A stretch of 64,000 nucleotides of DNA from positions 1-64,000 of the forward strand of contig JAMFTG010000137.1 in assembly GCA_023974075.1 (NCBI GenBank). The letters are read 5' to 3'. The notes under the pieces were generated by a model, which had not been told where the DNA came from, ran no database searches, and saw only the letters and a list, made by a program, of their open reading frames with translations. This DNA comes from Chaenocephalus aceratus (lineage: Eukaryota > Chordata > Actinopteri > Perciformes > Channichthyidae). The position numbers were made by a program, and so were the translations under genes. Of this stretch, positions 21,931-34,238 are shown in pieces. Every line of letters starts with the position of its first letter. Within the stretch, counting starts at the first letter, position 1.

Positions 21931-22500
21931 TCGAAAAGATAATACATTTTACAGCATATAGACCGAATGTTTGGAAATGCATGTGTGTATGCATATTTTA
22001 AGTGAAGCTAATTGTCAACATTTAACGTTAGCCTGCATTGCAATGTTAAAAACAGGGCACGGAAATATCTAAATGCGAGCAGTGGGCTGATCCTTCTTAA
22101 ATAATATAACCCCACCATTAACAAAGTGAAAAAGGCAAAGATAAAAGATTGAACACGCTGCATCTCAACTTTAACATGTAACCTTATTATGGTAATGTCA
22201 TCACTGGAAAACGACTTCTATGACTTTCACGAAACTCAGAGGTACGGTCTGAAAAACAACCTCTTATCATTTGGCTGAAACCCGGCAGACTTTTCACTTA
22301 CAGAAATGGAAGGGATGTTTTTTAGTTTTTGTATTTGATCCTGCGGTTCACTTTGTGGACTTGTTATCCCTCTCTCCTCTCCGTCACGCTGCTTCTACGA
22401 TAATTGAATATTCCTCCTGACAGAATACAGATTTCGCCCTCGCTGTGTCACCTTTACTCAGTAAACAAAGAGATCAAACCATCCATCACTTTGAGAGATT
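21931..22500. other. No gene seen
   Basis: Non-coding sequence with no recognisable element. Confidence 0.45.
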
Positions 22501-22950
22501 CAATACTGACGGAGGGTCTGAGAGGAGAATAAAAGCGACGGCTGGACGGCGAGGTATATATAGGACCCAAATGCAGAAGATATGTTGAAAGCAGGAATAC
22601 TTTATTTCTAGAACTAGGCCAGGCAAACAAAGTCAAAACTGGGCAAGACAAAACATAAAGTCGCTCAGAACATAAACCATCCAACAACGTCAAGAAACTC
22701 ACGACGACAGACGGAAAAACCAGAACTTAAATGCAGACTAATCACACACACAAGACACAGGTGATGAGGGAGGAGAAACCACAGGGGCAACAGGTGAACA
22801 CAATCAGGCAACCAGACAGGAGGGAACACAGAGAGAGGAAGCAACAGGCACGACGGGGGGGGGTGGGAACACTTTTCAAAATCAAACAGGAAACCAAAGA
22901 CAGATCTAGACATGAACAAACACAACACAGACAGATCGAGACAGTTTAAA
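22501..22950. repeat. Probable dispersed repeat, class unknown
   Basis: The first 37 bases (CAATACTGACGGAGGGTCTG, AGAGGAGAATAAAAGCG) recur at 42,495-42,531 with two differences. The rest, AGGTGATGAGGGAGGAG, ACACAATCAGGCAACCAGAC and so on, is of a kind I associate with dispersed fish repeats read on the minus strand. Frames across it have no domain. A G run lies at 22,856-22,862. Confidence 0.4.
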
Positions 22951-22976
22951 CTCTTTAAAGTAGAGACAGGGCTATT

Positions 22977-23060
22977 CAATCGGCGGCCCGCGGGCCAAAT
23001 CCGGCCCCGGGGTGATATCTGCTGGCCCTTTGAGCATAATGTTAAAACGTAATCTACTTT
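22977..23060. mobile_element. Terminal fragment of a hAT-like element
   Basis: CAGGGCTATTCAATCGGCGG and CCCGCGGGCCAAATCCGGCC resemble the start of the element at 55,949 (CAGGGGTGTCAAACTC, GGCCCGGGGGCCAAATCCGG). Only the left end is seen. The base run CTCTTTAAAGTAGAGACA just before it (22,961-22,978) is identical to part of the 57-mer unit. Confidence 0.6.
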
Positions 23061-23177
23061 TTTTTTGGGCCAGAGTGCCTTTATTCCAGAGAGGGCGTTA
23101 CATTGAGAGATAGAGGGGAAGACACTAGAGGTTTCTCAATACTCTAATTTCCCCTCCTCAAGGAGTATGGTGTTATA

Positions 23178-23207
23178 TCAGAATCAGAATCAGAAATCCT
23201 CAGATAG

Positions 23208-23242
<35 letters not shown>

Positions 23243-23340
23243 CTTTCTACAGTATCTTATTTATTTGTCGGTGAAATGCACATTATTACAACAGCAGGTA
23301 GTGCAGATAAAGAGAGGGGAGTAATACAGGAATGAGTAAG
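23178..23340 (-). mobile_element. Likely LINE 3' end with (TTA)n
   Basis: ATCAGAATCAGAATCAGAAA followed by a TTA triplet array (about 23,209-23,242) and GGTGAAATGCACATTATTAC is a frequent 3'-end pattern of fish non-LTR elements inserted on the minus strand. A 70-codon minus frame at 23,377-23,589 lies beyond it, with no domain I can name. Confidence 0.45.
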
Positions 23341-23654
23341 TATTGTATGTGTAAGGGATAATGTGCAGCGAGGCGGTCATTGTGGGGAAAAGAACACCCG
23401 AAAATAGTCCGTTGTTACCGTTTGAACTAACGTAGCAACGGCAGGAACTGTTTCGATAGCGTCTTTGAGGAGCTTTTTGATTACAGATTTGAAAACATCG
23501 TTGCTTGCTTTAAAAGTAGCAGAATTCATGATGTCAGACCTTGGGAAGTATCTAGATGTCCCTGCCCTGATGCCAAAGTAACTGCACACTGAACATGTGT
23601 CGCCGTTTGATGTCTATGTCTGGACCGCTGCGTACAAGGAGGGTTTCTGCCACG

Positions 23655-26600
23655 TTACTTCTCCGCTGTTTTCTTGTCCCTCTTGTCTTACTTCTCCACT
23701 GTTTTCTTGTCCCTCTTGTCTTACTTCTCCACTGTTTTCTTGTCCCTCTTGTTTTACTTCTCTGCTGTTTTCTTGTCCCTCTTGTCTTACTTCTCCGCTG
23801 TTTTCTTGTCCCTCTTGTCTTACTTCTCCGCTGTTTTCTTGTCCCTCTTGTCTTACTTCTCCACTATTTTCTTGTCCCTCTTGTCTTACTTGTCCTCTGT
23901 TTTCTTGTCCCTCTTGTCTTACTTCTCCACTGTTTTCTTGTCCCTCTTGTTTTACTTCTCTGCTGTTTTCTTGTCCCTCTTGTCTTACTTCTCCACTGTT
24001 TTCTTGTCCCTCTTGTCTTACTTCTTCTCCGCTGTTTTCTTGTCCCTCTTGTCTTACTTCTCTGCTGTTTCTTGTCCTCTTGTCTTACTTCTCCACTGTT
24101 TTCTTGTCCCTCTTGTCTTACTTCTCCGCTGTTTTCTTGTCCCTCTTGTCTTACTTCTCCGCTGTTTTTCTTGTCCCTCTTGTCTTACTTCTCCAGCTAG
24201 TTTCTTGTCCCTCTTGTCTTACTTGTCCTCTGTTTCTTGTCCCTCTTGTCTTACTTCTCCACTGTTTTCTTGTCCCTAACTGTTTGTCCCTCTTGTTTAC
24301 TTCTCTGCTGTTTTCTTGTCCCTCTTGTTTTACTTCCCGGCTGTTTTCTTGTCCCTCTTGTCTTACTTCTCCGCTGTTTTTCTTGTCCCTCTTGTCTTAC
24401 TTCTCCGCTGTTTTCTTGTCCCCCTTGTCTTACTTCTACACTGTTTCTGTTCCCCTTTTGTCTTACTTTCCTCGCTGTTTTCTTGTCCCTCTTGTCTTAC
24501 TTCCCGCTGTTTTCTTGTCCCCTCTTGTCTTACTTCTACACTGTTTTCTTGTCCCTTTTGTCTTACTTCCCCGCTGTTTTCTTGTCCCTCTTGTCTTACT
24601 TCTCGCTTTTTCTTGTCCCTCTTGTCTTACTTCTCCGTTGCTTTCTTGTCCCTTTTGTTTTACTTCTCTGCTGTTTTCTTGTCCCTCTTGTCTTACTTCT
24701 CCGCTGTTTTCTTGTCCCTCTTGTCTTACTTCTCCGTTGCTTTCTTGTCCCTTTCGTCTTACTTCTCCGCTGTTTTCTTGTCCCTCTTGTCTTACTTCCA
24801 CGCTGTTTTCTTGTCCCTCTTGTCTTACTTCCCCGCTGTTTTCTTGTCCCTCTTGTCTTACTTCCCGCTGTTTCTTGTCCTCTTGTCCTTACTTCTCCAC
24901 TATTTTCTGTCCCTCTTGTCTTACTTGTCCTCTGTTTTCTTGTCCCTCTTGTCTTACTTCTCCACTGTTTTTCTTGTCCCTCTTGTTTTTACTTCTCTGC
25001 TGTTTTCTTGTCCCTCTTGTCTTACTTCTCCACTGTTTTCTTGTCCCTCTTGTCTTACTTCTCCGCTGTTGTTCTTGTCCCTCTTGTCTTACTTCTCTGC
25101 TGTTTTCTTGTCCCTCTTGTCTTACTTCTCCACTGTTTTCTTGTCCGCTTTTTCTTACTTCTCCGCTGTTTTCTTGTCCCTCTTGTCTTACTTCTCCGCT
25201 GTTTCTTGTCCCTCTTGTCTTACTTCTCCACTATTTTCTTGTCCCTCTTGTCTTACTTGTCCTCTGTTTTCTTGTCCCTCTTGTCTTACTTCTCCACTGT
25301 TTTCTTGTCCCTCTTGTTTTACTTCTCTGCTGTTTTCTTGTCCCTCTTGTTTTACTTCCCGCTGTTTTCTTGTCCCTCTTGTCCTTACTTCTCCGCTGTT
25401 TTCTTGTCCCTCTTGTCTTACTCTTCTCCGCTGTTTTTCTTGTCCCCCTTGTCTTACTTCTACACTGTTTTCTTGTCCCTTTTGTCTTACTTCCTCGCTG
25501 TTTTTCTGGTCCCCTTCCTCTGTCTTACTTCCCCGCTGTTTTCTTGTCCCTCTTGTCTTAACTTCTACACTGTTTTCTTGTCCCTTTTGTCTTACTTCCC
25601 CGCTGTTTTCTTGTCCCTCTTGTCTTACTTCTCCGCTGTTTCTTGTCCCTCTTGTCTTACTTCTCCGTTGCTTTCTTGTCCCTTTTGTTTTACTTCTCTG
25701 CTGTTTTCTTGTCCCTCTTGTCTTACTTCTCCGCTGTTTTTCTTGTCCCTCTTGTCTTACTTCTACTCCGTTGCTTTCTTGTCCCTTTCGTCTTACTTTC
25801 TCCGCTGTTTTCTTGTCCCTCTTGTCTTACTTCCACGCTGTTTTCTTGTCCCTCTTGTCTTACTTCCCCGCTGTTTTCTTGTCCCTCTTGTCTTACTTCC
25901 CCGCTGTTTTCTTGTCCCTCTTGTCTTACTTGTCCTCTGTTTTCTTGTCCCTCTTGTCTTACTTCTCTTCTGTTTTCTTGTCCCTCTTGTCTTACTTCTC
26001 CGCTGTTTCTTGTCCCTCTTGTCTTACTTGTCCTCTGTTTTCTTGTCCCTCTTGTCTTACTTCAACACTGTTTTCTTGTCCCTCTTGTTTTACTTCTCCA
26101 CTGTTTTCTTGTCCCTCTTGTCTTACTTCTCCGCTGTTTTCTTGTCCCTCTTGTCTTACTTCCCCACTGTTTTCTTGTCCCTCTTGTTTTACTTCCCGGC
26201 TGTTTTCTTGTCCCTCTTGTCTTTACTTCTCCGTTGCTTTCTTGTCCCTTTTGTTTTACTTCTCTGCTGTTTTCTTGTCCCTCTTGTCTTACTTCTCCGC
26301 TATTTCTTGTCCCTTTCGTCTTACTTCTCCGCTGTTTTTTCTTGTCCCTCTTGTCTTACTTCCACGCTGTTTCTTGTCCCTCTTGTCTTACTTCCCCGCT
26401 GTTTTCTTGTCCCTCTTGTCTTACTTCCACGCTGTTTTTCTTGTCCCTCTTGTCCTTACTTCCCCCCGCTGTTTTCTTGTCCCTCTTGTCTTACTTCCTC
26501 TTCTGTTTTCTTGTCCCTCTTGTCTTACTTCTCGCTGTTTTCTTGTCCCTCTTGTCTTACTTTCCCGGCTGTTTTCTTGTCCCTCTTGTCTTACTTCTCT

Positions 26601-29600
26601 CGTTGCTTTCTTGTCCCTTTTGTTTTACTTCTCTGCTGTTTTCTTGTCCCTCTTGTCTTACTTCTCCGCTATTTTCTTGTCCTTTCGTACTTACTTCTCC
26701 GCTGTTTTCTTGTCCACTCTTGTCTTACTTCCACGCTGTTTTCTTGTCCCTCTTGTCTTACTTCCCCGCTGTTTTCTTGTCCCTCTTGTCTTACTTCCAC
26801 GCTGTTTTCTTGTCCCTCTTGTCTTACTTCCCCGCTGTTTTCTTGTCCCTCTTGTCTTACTTCTCTTCTGTTTTCTTGTCCCTCTTGTCTTACTTCTCCG
26901 CTGTTTTCTTGTCCCTCTTGTCTTACTTCCGGCTGTTCTTGTCCCTCTTGTCTTACTTCTACGCTCTTTTCTTGTCTCTTGTCTTACTTCTCCGTTGCTT
27001 TCTTTGTCCCTTTTGTTTTATTCTCGCTGTTTTTTGTCCCTCTTGTCTTACTTCTGCTGTTTTCTTGTCCCTCTTGTCTTACTTCTCCCGCTGTTTCTTG
27101 TCCCTCTTGTCTTACTTCTCACTTTTTCTTGTCCCTCTTGTCTTACTTCTCTGTTTTTCTTGTCCTCTTGTCTTACTTCTCCACGTTTTCTTGTCCCTCT
27201 TGTTTTACTTCTGCTGTTTTCTTGTCCCTCTTGTCTTACTTCTCCACTGTTTTCTTGTCCCTCTTGTCTTACTTCTCCCTGTTTTCTTGTCCCTCTTGTC
27301 TTACTTCTCTCTGCGTTTTCTTGTCCCTCTTGTCTTACTTCTCCACTGTTTTCTTGTCCCCTTCTCTTCTTACTTCTCCGCTGTTTTCTTGTCCCTCTTG
27401 TCTTACTTCTCCGCTGTTTTCTTGTCCCTCTTGTCTTACTTCTCCACTATTTTTGTCCCTCTTGTCTTACTTGTCCTCTGTTTTCTTGTCCCTCTTGTCT
27501 TACTTCTCCACTGTTTTCTTGTCCCTCTTGTTTTACTTCCCGGCTGTTTTCTTGTCCCTCTTGTCTTACTTCTCCGCTGTTTCTTGTCCCTCTTGTCTTA
27601 CTTCTCCGCTGTTTTCTTGTCCCCCTTGTCTTACTTCTACACTGTTTTCTTGTCCCTTTTGTCTTACTTCCTCGCTGTTTTCTTGTCCCTCTTGTCTTAC
27701 TTCCCCGCGTGTTTCTTGTCCCTCTTGTCTTACTTCTACACTGTTTTCTTGTCCCTTTTGTCTTACTCTTCCCCGCTGTTTTTCTTGTCCCTCTTGTCTT
27801 ACTTCTCCGCTGTTTTCTTGTCCCTCTTGTCTTACTTCTCCGTTGCTTTCTTGTCCCTTTTGTTTTACTTCTCTGCTGTTTTCTGTCCCTCTTGTCTTAC
27901 TTCTCCGCTGTTTTCTTGTCCCTCTTGTCTTACTTCTCCGTTGCTTTCTTGTCCCTTTCGTCTTACTTCTCCGCTGTTTTCTTGTCCCTCTTGTCTTACT
28001 TCCACGCTGTTTTCTTGTCCCTCTTGTCTTACTTCCCCGCTGTTTTCTTGTCCCTCTTGTCTTACTTCCCCGCTGTTTTCTTGTCCCTCTTGTCTTACTT
28101 GTCCTCTGTTTTCTTGTCCCTCTTGTCCTTACTTCTCTTCTGTTTTCTTGTCCCTCTTGTCTTACTTCTCCGCTGTTTTCTTGTCCCTCTTGTCTTACTT
28201 GTCCTCTGTTTTCTTGTCCCTCTTGTCTTACTTCAACACTGTTTTCTTGTCCCTCTTGTTTTACTTCTCCACTGTTTTCTTGTCCCTCTTGTCTTACTTC
28301 TTTCTCCGCTGTTTTCTTGTCCCTCTTGTCTTACTTCCCCACTGTTTTCTTGTCCCTCTTGTTTTACTTCCCGGCTGTTTTCTTGTCCCTCTTGTCTTAC
28401 TTCTCCGTTGCTTTCTTGTCCCTTTTGTTTTACTTCTCTGCTGTTTTCTTGTCCCTCTTGTCTTACTTCTCCGCTATTTTCTTGTCCCTTTCGTCTTACT
28501 TCTCCGCTGTTTTCTTGTCCCTCTTGTCTTACTTCCACGCTGTTTTCTTGTCCCTCTTGTCTTACTTCCCCGCTGTTTTCTTGTCCCTCTTGTCTTACTT
28601 CCACGCTGTTTTCTTGTCCCTCTTGTCTTACTTCCCCGCTGTTTTCTTGTCCCTCTTGTCTTACTTCTCTTCTGTTTTCTTGTCCCTCTTGTCTTACTTC
28701 TCCGCTGTTTTCTTGTCCCTCTTGTCTTACTTCCCGGCTGTTTTCTTGTCCCTCTTGTCTTACTTTTCTCCGTTGCTTTCTTGTCCCTTTGTTTTACTTC
28801 TCTGCTGTTTTCTTGTCCCATCTTGTCTTTACTTTCTCCGCTATTTTCTTGTCCCTTTCGTCTTACTTCCTCCGCTGTTTTCTTGTCCCTCTGTTCTTAC
28901 TTCCACGCTGTTTTCTTGTCCCTCTTGTCTTACTTCCCCGCTGTTTTCTTGTCCCTCTTGTCCTTACTTCCACGCTGTTTTCTTTGTCCCTCTTGTCTTA
29001 CTTCCCCGCTGTTTTCTTGTCCCTCTTGTCTTACTTCTCTTCTGTTTCCTTGTCCCTCTTGTCTTACTTCTCCGCTGTTTTCTTGTCCCTCTTGTCTTAC
29101 TTCCCGGCTGTTTTTCTTGTCCCTCTTGTCTTACTTCTATTCGCTATTTTTCTTGTCCCTCTTGTCTTACTTCTCCGTTGCTTTCTTGTCCCTTTTGTTT
29201 TACTTCTCTGCTGTTTCTTGTCCCTCTTGTCTTACTTCTCCGCTGTTTTCTTGTCCCTCTTGTCTTACTTCTCCACTGTTTTCTTGTCCCTCTTGTCTTA
29301 CTTCTCCGCTGTTTTCTTGTCCCTCTTGTCTTACTTCTCCACTGTTTTCTTGTCCCTTTTGTTTTACTTCTCTGCTGTTTTCTTGTCCCTCTTGTCTTAC
29401 TTCTCTGCTGTTTTCTTGTCCCTCTTGTCTTACTTCTACGCTATTTTCTTGTCCCTCTTGTCTTACTTCTCCGTTGCTTTCTTGTCCCTTTCGTCTTACT
29501 TCTCCGCTGTTTTCTTGTCCCTTTCGTCTTACTTCCCCGCTGTTTTCTTGTCCCTCTTGTCTTACTTCTCTTCTGTTTTCTTGTCCCTCTTCTCTTACTT

Positions 29601-30905
29601 CTCCGCTGTTTTCTTGTCCCTCTTGTCTTACTTCTCCACTATTTTCTTGTCCCTCTTGTCTTACTTGTCCTCTGTTTTCTTGTCCCTCTTGTCTTACTTC
29701 TCCACTCTTTTCTTGTCCCTCTTGTTTTACTTCTCTGCTGTTTTCTTGTCCCTCTTGTCTTACTCCCGGCTGTTTTCTTGTCCCTCTTGTCTTACTTCTC
29801 CGTGCTTTCTTGTCCCTTTCGTCTTACTTCTCCGCTGTTTTCTTGTCCCTCTTGTCTTACTTCCACGCTGTTTTCTTGTCCCTCTTGTCTTACTTCCCCG
29901 CTGTTTTCTTGTCCCTCTTGTCTTACTTCTCCGCTGTTTTCTTGTCCCTCTTGTCTTACTTCTCCGTTGCTTTCTTGTCCCTTTTGTTTTACTTCTCTGC
30001 TGTTTTCTTGTCCCTCTTGTCTTACTTCTCCGCTGTTTTCTTGTCCCTCTTGTCTTACTTCTCCACTATTTTTCTTGTCCCTCTTGTCTTACTTCTCCGT
30101 TGTTGCTTTCTTGTCCCTCTTGTCTTACTTCTCCGCTGTTTTCTTGTCCCTCTTGTCTTACTTCTCCGTTGCTTTCTTGTCCCTCTTGTCTTACTTCTCC
30201 GCTGTTTTCTTGTCCCTCTTGTCTTACTTCTCCGCTGTTTTCTTGTCCCTCTTGTCTTACTTCTCCCTGTTTTTCTTGTCCCTCTTGTCTTACTTCTCAA
30301 CTGTTTTCTTGTCCCTCTTGTCTTACTTCTCCACTGTTTTCTTGTCCCTCTTGTCTTACTTCTCCGCTGTTTTCTTGTCCCTCTTGTCTTACTTCTCGCG
30401 CTGTTTTCTTGTCCCTCTTGTCTTACTTCCCCGTTTTCTTGTCCCTCTTGTCTTACTTCGCCACTGTTTTCTTGTCCCTCTTGTCTTACTTATCACTGTT
30501 TTCTTGTCCCTCTTGTCTTACTTCTCCGCTGTTTTCTTGTCCCTCTTGTCTTACTTCTCAACTGTTTTTTGTCCTCTTGTCTTACTTCTCTCCGCTGTTT
30601 TCTTGTCCCTCTTGTTTTACTTCTCCGCTGTTTTCTGTCCCTCTTGTCTTCTTCTCCGCTGTTTTTCTTGTCCCTCTTGTCTTACTTCCCCTGTTTTCTT
30701 GTCCCTCTTGTCTTACTTCGCCACTGTGTTTTCTTGTCCCTCTTGTCTTACTTCTACACTGTTTTCTTGTCCCTCTTGTCTTACTTCTCCGCTGTTTTCT
30801 TGTCCCTCTTGTCTTACTTCTCAACTGTTTTCTTGTCCCTCTTGTCTTACTTCTCCGCTGTTTTCTTGTCCCTTTTGTCTTACTTCTCCGCTGTTTTCTT
30901 GTCCC
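23655..30905. repeat. Giant 33-bp minisatellite, about 220 copies
   Basis: The unit reads TGTCTTACTTCTCCGCTGTT then TTCTTGTCCCTCT. It is about 85% pyrimidine on the plus strand. Variants at the central CTCCGCTG (CCACTG, CCACGCTG, CCCCGCTG, CCCGGCTG, CTTCTG, CCGTTGC, CCTCTG and others) are not random: long series recur in the same order. All three plus frames are stop-free through each perfect unit, so frames up to 2,234 codons appear. They have no signal for a real protein beyond LLSYFSAVFLS-like repeats and shift frame at every indel. Units between about 26.9 and 27.4 kb are the most damaged. Confidence 0.97.
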
Positions 30906-31882
30906 AGTTCGAAAAGCAAACTGTATGCAGTTAAGATGTGAGCGTCCTTAACAGCGGTCAATAAGTCCTTGACAGCGGTCTGTACTGGATTAACAACGTG
31001 TCACATGTTCTTAATCGACCAATCAGAATCGAGTATTCAACTAAGCCATGTAATAACACAGTTTCATAGGGTTTTAGCTGATGATATGTAAAAAAGCAGT
31101 GCCTAATAACTCTAAATGTTAATACACAGTCATCATTTTCAGTTTCAGCTGACTTCCTGGTCTTTACATCCGATAACTTTTACAACCATGTCTCTGCGAG
31201 TCATATCTGGACGTAATCTTAATTGCATGACATTTTCTATTTTAGCACAGATTGAACAGGTAATGAAAACGCTGCTGTAATGTGTGAAATTGAAAAGTGG
31301 AAATGTAAATTGTTTAATTAAAAAGAGGTAATATTGGAAAGGGAAAATTATCTGTGAATCACGGCAGGTCACGGGGTTATTTTTCATTATTTTCTTAAAT
31401 GCCTGTCAATGTGAAAACCAGGCTATAATCACCATTGACTTGCATCCATAAAATACAGCAAACACCAATCTACAATTGTTTTTTGTGATTTTTTTCGCAA
31501 TGTAAAGCAGAAAAGTATCTTCTTTATTCCAAATCTGAAATAGGTACACATTTAACATCTCCATAAAACATTAACAAGTGTCTATCAAAATGCTTTTATT
31601 AAAACAATGAATTATAAATGATTATTCTCTGCTGTTTGATCTCACTCCAACAACACAGGGATGATAGGAATTGGCTAATTGTTTATTTATGTGTATTGTT
31701 TGTACTCTCATTATTCTAGGATCTGTATTTTGTTGAGTTTGAAAGAAAATGGGAATGCACTTATTGTTGCTATCAAATGAAAATCTTCAATTCAAAACCA
31801 AAATTAAGGTTAAGGATCTTCTTTCTGATTGAGAAAATGGTCCTACTTCTTTAAATTATACATTTAGTCGAACACCTTTTAT
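30906..31882. other. No gene seen
   Basis: AT-rich non-coding DNA. At the very start, TCCTTAACAGCGGTC and TCCTTGACAGCGGTC form a small 19-bp-spaced tandem pair (about 30,945-30,980). Confidence 0.45.
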
Positions 31883-31886
31883 TTAA

Positions 31887-32073
31887 AGGTCCCATGTCAT
31901 GCTTTTCCGGTTATCACCCGTCCCCTTGTGTTATGAAGGTTGTTCTGCATGTGAACGGTCTGCAGACAAACCCTCAAAGTGCATCCTGTAGGGAGTACAA
32001 CTCTAACACAGAGAAGACCTGTCTGCTGCCCCAGAACGCCTCGTTGGACATTTCTCTTTTTCAGCCAGGCTGC

Positions 32074-32122
<49 letters not shown>

Positions 32123-32597
32123 CCGGCCGAGCTCGGGCCAGGCCGCGCCGCGTCCCTCTGTCCCGCAGACCCCACGCAGCAACCAGGAAACGACACCAGT
32201 AAGCCAGCTCACACTGTCCGCTACTCGAGCCCCGCAACGTCCCGCCCACACGGCCCCCAGACCCCACACAGCATTCTCGTCTGTTTGTCATCACTGGAGT
32301 CATTTCCTGGTTGCTAACAAACGCCATTGTAAAACATAATCACTGATGTTCCACTGTAACGGTGGTGGGCTCATCAGAACAGAGTGGGCGAGCTGACCAA
32401 TCAGAGCACACTGGACTCATAGGGAGGGGGGGGCAGGAGCTCCAACAAGCCGTGTAGGACAGAGAGAGAATACACAGACTACGCAGAGATGCTGTGAGAA
32501 ACCAATGTGAGTTTGGAACATTGAACAATGTACATCTATTCTAGTCGACCTCAACGATGGAATTATGATCAGTAGAAATGACCATGACAAGGGACCT
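31887..32597. mobile_element. TTAA-flanked miniature element (AGGTCCC ends)
   Basis: TTAA lies at 31,883-31,886 and again at 32,598-32,601. Inside, AGGTCCCATGTCATG and the inverted right end AGGTCCCTTGTCATG match at 14 of 15 positions. TTAA target duplication is typical of piggyBac-type transposition (established knowledge). There is no transposase frame. A GT microsatellite lies inside at 32,075-32,120. Confidence 0.85.
32075..32120. repeat. (GT)n microsatellite inside the TTAA element
   Basis: About 46 bases of GT. The overlapping open frames across this zone on both strands come from the repeat and GC-rich flank. Confidence 0.97.
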
Positions 32598-32830
32598 TTA
32601 AGATAATCTGTTGTCAGAAAGCTGAAACACGACTACTGCTTAACGTATTTTGAATTTTTTTGCATGATTTTCAGCAAGATTTGTTCATATATTCATGTTT
32701 TCTTGCCTTATCACCTCCTATTTCCCCTTCAGTAAACTCTAACCTTCCCAGATTACACTCAAATTCACAATTTAGTCCATCCTCCATGCCAACATCCTTA
32801 GAGATTACAAGTCGTGTTTTGCATTCCTAG

Positions 32831-33212
32831 TAGGGTTGCCAGAAATTGACCATGATCAAAACCGATTATTCGGCAGCCCTGGCGAATAATAATCGATTAA
32901 TCAACCTGCCGCTTTGTTCATCGTTAGTCGCACGTGTGAGGGAGAGGGGGGGTGGGGCGGGGTCGGTGTGTAGCGTGCTGCAGCAGTCTGCACGCAGGCT
33001 TCCTCCAAGTTTACAGTAAAACAAACTGGTGGTGTGACCAATAGCCATTTACAATTATTAATACTATTACTATTATTAGCATTAGTCTATATTTTGGTTG
33101 AAACTAAGCCAGGGAAAAAAAAAAAAAATTACATAAATAATAATAAAAAAATATATAAATAAAATCGATTTTAAAAATAATATAATATATCGAATAATCA
33201 CTGGCATCCCTA
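32831..33212. mobile_element. hAT-like miniature element with 8-bp target duplication
   Basis: TAGGGTTGCCAG at the left matches the inverted right end TAGGGATGCCAG at 11 of 12 positions. ATTCCTAG flanks it at 32,823-32,830 and 33,213-33,220. Subterminal AATCGATTAA and AAAATCGATTTT words face each other. There is no coding potential in 382 bp. Confidence 0.9.
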
Positions 33213-33220
33213 ATTCCTAG

Positions 33221-34238
33221 CCTCACTTTACATCTGCATTGTTCATATTCATGCCTTATTTATACATGGGTCACTGTCTCGGTGTATGAGAGGTTTGAAT
33301 AATTCAGTATCTGTGTCTAATTAGCGGATACTGAGTGAATGAACGGTGTTATCTGGTGTCTTAACAGCATCAGAGTCGCTGAGGTCACCCCAGAACACGA
33401 CGTGTATCTCTATCTATAATCATTAGTCCAGCTGCAAATCACTGAGAAGACGAGAACATTCTATGGCTGCATTTCAAACTATAGATCGACCTCAAAGATT
33501 TGCAGAAACTCCTATAATTACAGTGGCCTTTAGATGTTGTGTATACACACAGTGGTCACAATGGCGAGCTAAAATGCTAATGATTAGCACGTATGACATT
33601 TACCGTGTTTAGTTTAGGGTGCGAGGAGACCGAAATGTCATACGTTTGTTATTATGGTATATCATTAACTGAGGTAAATGTCAGATTAAAAGCTGTATTT
33701 ATGCATTCGCTATTTCAAAAGGAAGAGGAACAGACACAGCATTTACATATTGCACCCTACAAACGTGCTAGCAGTCAGTTGAAAATACATTAGCATTAAT
33801 ACTGAGTCGTGTTTCTAGCAATTAATTAAAAAAATCAATATAATTCAAACTGCAGAGTTGGGTAGCAGATCTCTATGGGTTTATTTTGACATTTTGCTTC
33901 ACACTTACTCCCCTAATACCCCATGAGATACAGTGTTCTGTGTCTGGTTTGTGCACCACATTTTGAAGTAAAGACAAGCTATGCAATCTGATGTATTTGA
34001 CAGCGAAGCTCAGAGAGAGACAGGAAAGGTTTTCACCCCTTGTGTTACTCATTTTAAACCGTTTCGAGCATTATTGACCAAATATAAATTGGTTGGAAAG
34101 CATCTGAAAGGAGCATTAGCATTATTAGCATTAGCATTAGCCCAGCGCAGAAACGCAGAGAGACTAACTTATGGCAACACAAAATAAAACATGGGAGCGG
34201 TGGAGATGAGGAGGTGTCGGCGTTCTGGCGATTTACTC
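33221..34238. other. No gene seen
   Basis: Non-coding DNA. A short run of AGCATT hexamers lies at about 34,112-34,140. Frames are short and anonymous. Confidence 0.45.

Noticed and set aside
23377..23589. 70-codon minus frame with FKASNDVFKSVIKKLLKDAI, reminiscent of a transposon-encoded protein
   Set aside because: Too short and without a diagnostic motif. I could not assign it to a family.
24237..30941. Open frame of about 2,234 codons (and 2,211 and 1,763 in the other frames) on the plus strand
   Set aside because: It is translation of a stop-free 33-bp repeat in all frames. The frame identity changes at every indel, no non-repeat domain exists, and the start codon lies inside the array.
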